A stretch of 18,744 bases of DNA, from positions 1 through 18,744 of the forward strand of contig DATJSO010000211.1 in the NCBI GenBank assembly GCA_035504075.1. Reading direction: 5' to 3'. The notes under the pieces were generated by a model that worked only from the letters and a program-made list of their open reading frames with translations, had not been told where the DNA came from and did not search any database. Shown in pieces: positions 14,237 to 18,744 of the stretch; within the stretch, counting starts at the first letter, position 1; every line of letters begins with the position of its first letter. The position numbers and the translations under genes are program-made. The stretch comes from DATARH01 sp035504075. GTDB taxonomy: Bacteria > Pseudomonadota > Alphaproteobacteria > ATCC43930 > CGMCC-115725.

Positions 14237-14866
14237 CTACGCCGACGCGAGCATGTCGCGGATGTCGGGCAGATGCTCGCGGCCCCAGAACAACTCGCCG
14301 TCGATGACGAAACTCGGTACACCAAACACCCCCTGCTCCTCGGCGGCGCGCGAGAGGCGTGCGACCTCGGTCGGCCCCTCACCCGCGAGATACGCGGCAA
14401 TCCCGGCCGGAGCGGCACCGGCCTCGACGAGCACCCCGGAGACGACGGCGGGATCTTCGATGTCGAGTTCGCGTCGCCAGAAACGCTCGAAGGTGAGGTC
14501 GTTGTAGCGGCGCAGCACCGCCGGGCCCTGCCCCTTCGCGTGGAGCAGCCCGGCGGCCGCGAGTGTCGAATCCCAGATTTTCTGCGGGCCGCGAATCACG
14601 AGGCCGCGTCTGCGCGCCTGACGGCGGCAGTCCATGTAGGAGTATCGAACCCGCCGCCACTGGTGCGGATTGCGGCTCTCCGCGATGACGCGACCCGCGG
14701 CATCGACGGTCGCCGAGCCGAGAAAGCTCGGAATATCGAGCACGTAGGGAAGCCAATCGAGCGCGACCGAAAAGTCGCGCTCGAGTTCGCAGGCGAGATC
14801 CTTCGCCAGATAGGCGTAGGGGCTTTTGTAGTCGATATACAGCGTGATCGTCCGGGGTGCACTCAT
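14237..14866 (-). CDS. 2-hydroxychromene-2-carboxylate isomerase-like (DsbA/GST-kappa fold) protein
   Basis: The 209-residue product begins TITLYIDYKSPYAYLA, which is the thioredoxin-fold start in which the family replaces the redox CxxC by a serine (Ser15). It ends with the cis-proline segment GVFGVPSFVIDG (Pro184) and ELFWGREHLPDIRDML, both typical. The family includes glutathione-dependent isomerases of aromatic degradation (HCCA isomerase, NahD) and kappa-class glutathione transferases; the physiological substrate is unknown here because no aromatic-degradation genes are nearby. The ATG at 14866 is preceded by CGAGGCG. It lies 36 bp downstream of glnS on the same strand, so it may be expressed with it. 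Confidence 0.88.
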   Translation of the reverse strand: MSAPRTITLYIDYKSPYAYLAKDLACELERDFSVALDWLPYVLDIPSFLGSATVDAAGRVIAESRNPHQWRRVRYSYMDCRRQARRRGLVIRGPQKIWDSTLAAAGLLHAKGQGPAVLRRYNDLTFERFWRRELDIEDPAVVSGVLVEAGAAPAGIAAYLAGEGPTEVARLSRAAEEQGVFGVPSFVIDGELFWGREHLPDIRDMLASA

Positions 14867-14902
14867 CAGACGCCTCGCGCGTTGTCAGCCGCCGTTTCGG
14901 TA

Positions 14903-16600
14903 TCAGCTGCCGCCGGCCTGCTTCGTCCAACTGTCGCGCAGGCCGATCGTGCGGTTAAAGACGAGGCGGCCGGGCGACGCGTCGGGATCGCGGCGGAAAT
15001 AGCCCTGCCGCTCGAACTGCACCGTCGCCTCGTTGCCGGCGAGCGACGGTTCAAGCCGGGCGCCTGCCACCACCGTGAGCGAGCGCGGGTTGAGGTCGGC
15101 CATGAGGTCGCCGTCGGCGCCGGGGTCGGGGCGGGTGAACAGCGGCTCGTAAAGGCGCACCGCGGCCGGCACGGAATGCTCGGCCGACACCCAGTGGATC
15201 GTGCCGCGCACCTTGCGGCCGTCGGGCGCGTTGCCGCCCTTTGTGGCCGGGTCGTAGGTGCAGCGCAGTTCGATGACGTTGCCGGCCGCGTCCGTCACGG
15301 CCGCGCGGCAGGTCACGAAATACCCGTAGCGCAGGCGCACCTCGCGGCCCGGCGCTAGTCGATAGAAATTCTTCGGTGGGTTTTCAAGGAAATCGTCGGC
15401 CTCGACATAAAGTTCGCGGCCGAACGGCAGCTTTCGCGTACCGGCGCCCGCGTCGTCCGGGTGGTTGGCCGCTGCGACCTCTTCCGTCTGCCCCGCCGGA
15501 TAATTTTCGATGACGAGTTTCAGCGGCCGCAGCACGGCCATGCGGCGCGGCGCTACCCGGTTCAACGTGTCACGCAGCGCCGCATCGAACATCGCCAGAT
15601 CGACCGTGCTGTTGGCGCGGGCGATGCCGGCGCGGCGGACGAATTCGCGGATCGCTTCAGGCGGCACGCCGCGCCGCCGCAGGCCCGCGAGGGTCGGCAT
15701 GCGCGGGTCGTCCCAGCCGGCGACGCGGCCCTCATCGACGAGTCGCTTCAGAAAGCGCTTCGACATAACCGTGTAGCCGAGGTTGAGCCGGGCAAATTCG
15801 TATTGCCGCGGGCGCGACGGCCCGAGTTCTTCGCCGATTGGCAGATGCTCGATCAGCCAATCATAGAGCGGCCGGTGGTCCTCGAATTCGAGCGAGCACA
15901 GCGAATGCGTGACGCCCTCGATCGCGTCCGACTGGCCGTGTGCGAAATCATAGGTGGGGTAGATGCACCAGCGCGTGCCGGTGCGCGGATGCGCGGCATG
16001 CAGGATGCGATAGAGGACGGGGTCGCGCAGGTTCATGTTGCCCGACGCCATGTCGATTTTCGCCCTGAGCACCCGCGCGCCACTGGCAAATTCGCCCTGC
16101 CGCATGCGACGGAACAGGTCGAGGTTGTCGCTGACGCTGCGCTCGCGCCACGGGCTGTCCGTGCCCGGCTCCGTCAGCGTGCCGCGGCCGGCGCGGATCG
16201 CCTCGGGCGATTGGTCGTCGATATAGGCGAGGCCGTGCCGGATCAAATGCTCGGCCCACTCGTAAAGCTGCTCGAAATAATCCGAGGCGTAATGCAGATG
16301 CCTGCCCCAATCGAAACCCAGCCAATGGATGTCGCGCTGGATCGCGTCGATGTATTCCTGCTCCTCTTTTGTCGGATTGGTGTCGTCGAAGCGCAGGTGG
16401 CAGCGGCCGCCGAATTCCTCGGCGATGCCGAAATTGATCCAGACCGCTTTGGCGTGGCCGATATGCAGATAGCCGTTGGGTTCGGGCGGAAAGCGGGTGA
16501 CGACCGCGGTGCAGCGGCCCGAGGCGAGGTCGTCGGTGACGATGTCGCGAATGAAATCGCGGCCGCCTCCGGTTGCCGCTTCGGCTTCGACCGTGCTCAT
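14903..16600 (-). CDS. glnS: Glutaminyl-tRNA synthetase
   Basis: GlnRS charges tRNA-Gln with glutamine. The 565-residue length is usual. Class-I landmarks are FPPEPNGYLHIGHAKAV with HIGH at 46-49, RFDDTNPTKEE, and a KMSKS-type loop VMSKR at 278-282. FAHGQSDAIEGVTHSLCSLEFEDHRPLYDWL (start quoted: FAHGQSDAIEGVTHSL) and the long anticodon-binding beta-barrel (LRPLKLVIENYP, PFGRELYVEADDF) identify GlnRS rather than GluRS. The start at 16600 has only a weak GGAG upstream. Most alphaproteobacteria form Gln-tRNA indirectly with GatCAB, so presence of glnS is informative about lineage or transfer. The base composition matches its neighbours. Confidence 0.96.
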   Translation of the reverse strand: MSTVEAEAATGGGRDFIRDIVTDDLASGRCTAVVTRFPPEPNGYLHIGHAKAVWINFGIAEEFGGRCHLRFDDTNPTKEEQEYIDAIQRDIHWLGFDWGRHLHYASDYFEQLYEWAEHLIRHGLAYIDDQSPEAIRAGRGTLTEPGTDSPWRERSVSDNLDLFRRMRQGEFASGARVLRAKIDMASGNMNLRDPVLYRILHAAHPRTGTRWCIYPTYDFAHGQSDAIEGVTHSLCSLEFEDHRPLYDWLIEHLPIGEELGPSRPRQYEFARLNLGYTVMSKRFLKRLVDEGRVAGWDDPRMPTLAGLRRRGVPPEAIREFVRRAGIARANSTVDLAMFDAALRDTLNRVAPRRMAVLRPLKLVIENYPAGQTEEVAAANHPDDAGAGTRKLPFGRELYVEADDFLENPPKNFYRLAPGREVRLRYGYFVTCRAAVTDAAGNVIELRCTYDPATKGGNAPDGRKVRGTIHWVSAEHSVPAAVRLYEPLFTRPDPGADGDLMADLNPRSLTVVAGARLEPSLAGNEATVQFERQGYFRRDPDASPGRLVFNRTIGLRDSWTKQAGGS

Positions 16601-16730
16601 GCCCCGCCGCTCCGCTCGTTCGCTCCACCGTTATGTGGCCGATCCGCAGCCGTCCGCCAAGCCAGCAAATGCGCTTCGTTCCGCGGTTGTCTGCCGCTAC
16701 GATCGCGCGACAACCGCAACGGAGGCCTCG

Positions 16731-17612
16731 ATGCGCACGAGCTTCACCGTCCACGACATGACGATCCACCGTATCGTCGAGCAGGAGCAGGGATTCACAC
16801 CGCTGTTCGAATTTCTGCCGACCTTGACCCGGGAACAATACGAGGAGAACCGCTCGTGGATGGAGCCGGGCGGCTGCGATCCCAAGACCGGCAATGTCGT
16901 TCTGTGTTTCCAGTCTTATGTGGTCAAGACACCGCACCACAACATCCTGGTCGATGCCTGTATCGGCAACAACAAAACCTTTCCGCTGCGGCCGACCTGG
17001 AACGGCAAGACGGACAGCACCTGGATGACGGCGCTGAAGGCGGCCGGCCTCGGCATCGAAGACATCGATTTTGTCATGTGCACACATCTGCACGGAGACC
17101 ATGTCGGATGGAACACGCGGCTGGAAAACGGCCGCTGGGTCCCGACCTTCCCGAAAGCGCGCTACCTGTTTTCGCAAAAGGAATACGACTACTGGACCGG
17201 CAGCAACGTCCCGGCGACGTTTTCGATGGATGCGATCAATGAAAGCGTCTTGCCGGTCGTCGAGGCGGGGCGTGCCGAACTGGTGACCAGCGACCACGCG
17301 CTCAACGACCACATCCGCCTCTTGCCGACCCCCGGCCATACGCCGGATCATTTCGCGGTCTGCGCCGGGCGCGGACATGATCAGGCGGTGTTTACCGGCG
17401 ACCTCATTCATTCGCCGATCCAGGCGCGCTATCCCGAGCTTGTCATGCGCGTCGACACCAACGGCGAGCAGGCGGTCGCGACGCGACGGCGGTTTCTCGA
17501 GCGCTACTGCGATACCGACACGCTGTGCTGCACGATGCATTTTCCGTCGCCCTCCGTCGGCCACGTCAAGCGCTGGGGCGACGGTTTCCGGCTGGAGTAC
17601 GTGAAGGACTAG
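16731..17612 (+). CDS. Metallo-beta-lactamase-fold hydrolase
   Basis: The 293-residue product holds the dinuclear metal site of the MBL fold: THLHGDHVGW (His119, His121, Asp123, His124), His203 in PTPGHTPDH, Asp224 in FTGDLIHSP and His270 in TMHFPSP. The strand SYVVKTPHHNILVDACIGN precedes the first motif as in other members. The layout is like lactonase/AttM-type and other broad hydrolases; the substrate cannot be assigned. No signal peptide is present. GGAGG at 16721-16725 fixes the ATG at 16731. It is divergent from glnS (130 bp between the starts) and its stop lies 16 bp from that of the convergent DUF1223 gene. Confidence 0.92.
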   Translation: MRTSFTVHDMTIHRIVEQEQGFTPLFEFLPTLTREQYEENRSWMEPGGCDPKTGNVVLCFQSYVVKTPHHNILVDACIGNNKTFPLRPTWNGKTDSTWMTALKAAGLGIEDIDFVMCTHLHGDHVGWNTRLENGRWVPTFPKARYLFSQKEYDYWTGSNVPATFSMDAINESVLPVVEAGRAELVTSDHALNDHIRLLPTPGHTPDHFAVCAGRGHDQAVFTGDLIHSPIQARYPELVMRVDTNGEQAVATRRRFLERYCDTDTLCCTMHFPSPSVGHVKRWGDGFRLEYVKD

Positions 17613-17628
17613 CGGCGCGGCCCGCCGG

Positions 17629-18330
17629 CTACGAACCGGCTCCCGTCGTCGCGGCGGCGCCGAGGATCGGCCCCGCCGGCGCCTGCACCAGGACGGCGAT
17701 GCCCTCGTCTCGACCGGGCGGCGCGACCGCGAACCGCAGCGGCGCGCCGTCCCACTCGCCAAGCTGCGTCAGGGCCTCAACGCCGTTGGCGTCCGAGAGC
17801 AAGCGGCCGGCGTTCTCGCCGCCGGCGACCCGCGTTGTCTGCCGCCGCAGAAACCGTACCAGCAGCACCGCGCCGCGGCCGTTGCCGCGGCCGATCGTCA
17901 CCGCCCGGCGATCGGCGGCAAACGCGACGGGTGCGCGCGCCGGCGGCGGCGCTGCCGCCAGAGCGGCGAGCACGGCGCCGCGGTCGGAACCGACCATCGC
18001 ATGGTCGCCATCGACGACGATTTCCGGGGTATATACCTGCCCGGCATCGAACCGCCGGGCGTAAGCCTGCTGGCGCGCCGTCGCGGCCGGGTTCGACAGC
18101 GGGTCATGCCACCCCGGTCCGTTCCAGTAGGTGATGTGAAATCCGAGCGCAACGACGTCCGGCCGCGTTGCCAGCTGCGCCAACAGCGCATCGGCCGGCG
18201 GGCAAGACGAGCAGGCCTGCGAGGTGAACAGTTCGACGATGTGCGGCCGCTGTCCGGCCGCCGCCGGCGCGACCAGCGCTGCCAGAACCACAGCCGCTGC
18301 GGCCAAACCCAGCGCGCCCCGACGGGCCAT
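17629..18330 (-). CDS. DUF1223 family exported protein
   Basis: The 233-residue product has a cleavable signal peptide (MARRGALGLAAAAVVLAALV, AAAG) and then the DUF1223 hallmark VELFTSQACSSCPPADALL with Cys40 and Cys43 as a CxxC pair in a thioredoxin-like context. Further family features are YWNGPGWHDPLSNP and YTPEIVVDGDHAMVGSDR. The family is of unknown function; a periplasmic redox or metal-related role is only suggested by the CxxC. I chose the ATG at 18330, preceded by GGAGGG, over MMEGD starts at 18342 and 18345 and over a much longer upstream extension that crosses the divergent promoter region. Confidence 0.9.
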   Translation of the reverse strand: MARRGALGLAAAAVVLAALVAPAAAGQRPHIVELFTSQACSSCPPADALLAQLATRPDVVALGFHITYWNGPGWHDPLSNPAATARQQAYARRFDAGQVYTPEIVVDGDHAMVGSDRGAVLAALAAAPPPARAPVAFAADRRAVTIGRGNGRGAVLLVRFLRRQTTRVAGGENAGRLLSDANGVEALTQLGEWDGAPLRFAVAPPGRDEGIAVLVQAPAGPILGAAATTGAGS

Positions 18331-18374
18331 GTCGCCCTCCATCATCGGCTTCACGACGCGCGATTCGTCCCACC

Positions 18375-18408
18375 TTGGCGCGGGCGAGGCAAGTGGGGCT
18401 TGCGCCAA
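18375..18408. repeat. Bulged inverted repeat in the divergent promoter region
   Basis: TTGGCGC (18375-18381) and GCGCCAA (18402-18408) are perfect inverted arms around 20 bases, and inside them GCAAG and CTTGC pair around a five-base loop. Together they make a ten-base stem with a nine-base bulge on one side. It lies between the divergent DUF1223 and substrate-binding-protein genes and could be an operator or a leader hairpin. Confidence 0.4.
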
Positions 18409-18472
18409 CGGGTAGGGCGCGCGAGGCTCGGACAATCCGCTCGGATAATCGAATTGCACAGAGGGGGGAGAG

Positions 18473-18744
18473 ATGGACAGACGTTCGCTGCTTGCCGGCG
18501 CCGCACTGGCGATGGGTGCCGCCCCATGGCGCCGTGCGTTCGGGGCGACGCCGCCGATCCGGGTCGGCTTCGGCATGGCGCTGACCGGCGGGCTTGCCGC
18601 CAACGGCAAGATGGCGCTCTTGGGGATGGAGATCTGGCGCGACGACATCAACAAAAAGGGCGGGCTCCTCGGCCGCCCTGTCGAGTTTGTCCATTATGAC
18701 GACCAGAGCAATCCGGCGACCGTGCCTGGCATCTATACGAAACT
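18473..18744 (+). CDS. ABC transporter substrate-binding protein (amino-acid/amide type), N-terminal part
   Basis: The gene runs off the right edge after 90 codons. It starts MDRRSLLAGAALAMG with a twin-arginine-like signal and a probable cleavage near AFGA. The mature part begins IRVGFGMALTGGLAANGKMA and continues with MEIWRDDINKKGGLLGRPVEFVHYDDQSNP, the pattern of type-I periplasmic binding proteins of the Leu/Ile/Val, urea and short-chain amide transporter family (Peripla_BP_6). GAGGGGGGAG just before the ATG is a strong ribosome binding site. The ligand is unknown; permease and ATPase genes would be expected beyond the window. A link with the amide operon 4 kb upstream is possible but not shown. 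Confidence 0.9.
   Translation, partial: MDRRSLLAGAALAMGAAPWRRAFGATPPIRVGFGMALTGGLAANGKMALLGMEIWRDDINKKGGLLGRPVEFVHYDDQSNPATVPGIYTK

Noticed and set aside
15461..17762. Long open frames of about 600 codons on both strands crossing glnS and the MBL gene
   Set aside because: They cross two clear genes with complete motifs and valid starts in other frames, so they are GC-bias shadows.
18331..18654. N-terminal extension of the DUF1223 protein
   Set aside because: It overlaps the start of the divergent substrate-binding-protein gene, and the signal peptide with GGAGGG begins at 18330.

Overview
The window looks like a chromosomal segment of a GC-rich alphaproteobacterium. Three things point there: UvrA has the alphaproteobacterial-style CPVSGF zinc segment, uvrA and ssb are divergent around a GAAC-N7-GAAC type SOS box, and the genes use strong GC-ending codons with AGGAGG-type ribosome binding sites. 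I cannot name the genus. A free-standing glutaminyl-tRNA synthetase is uncommon in this class, which suggests a less typical lineage. I saw no tRNA, rRNA, CRISPR array or transposase.

Layout. 1-624 (minus) is a partial, unrecognised gene of clearly lower GC that looks horizontally acquired. 685-3543 (minus) is uvrA and 3688-4209 (plus) is ssb, with a candidate LexA box between them. 4303-6007 (plus) carries a small Tat-exported carbonic-anhydrase-like protein and a MetE C-terminal-domain-type methyltransferase. 6128-7138 (minus) is a luciferase-like flavin monooxygenase. 7285-8546 (minus) is a hybrid sensor kinase that appears broken, because its PAS domain is cut short and out of frame with the kinase. 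8708-10055 (plus) holds an alpha/beta hydrolase and a small PPOX/F420-type flavin-fold protein. 10061-10609 (minus) is a Gdt1/TMEM165-type manganese exporter preceded by a yybP-ykoY manganese riboswitch.

10900-14186 (plus) is the metabolic centrepiece, a tight five-gene operon: cobalt-type nitrile hydratase alpha and beta subunits, a beta-like accessory protein, a 64-residue protein resembling the GatC/AtzG small subunits, and an amidase-signature hydrolase. Together they would hydrate nitriles to amides and then hydrolyse the amides to acid and ammonia. The small protein, translationally coupled to the amidase, suggests a two-subunit amidase of the AtzE-AtzG or GatA-GatC kind. 14237-16600 (minus) is glnS followed by a 2-hydroxychromene-2-carboxylate-isomerase-like thioredoxin-fold protein. 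16731-17612 (plus) is a metallo-beta-lactamase-fold hydrolase, 17629-18330 (minus) an exported DUF1223 protein, and 18473 to the edge (plus) the start of an ABC-transporter substrate-binding protein of the amino-acid/amide type.

The best leads are the riboswitch with its putative expression platform, the nitrile/amide operon with the GatC-like subunit, the damaged sensor kinase, and the foreign-looking gene at the left edge. I did not find a clearly new multi-gene system; the nitrile operon is the closest candidate.
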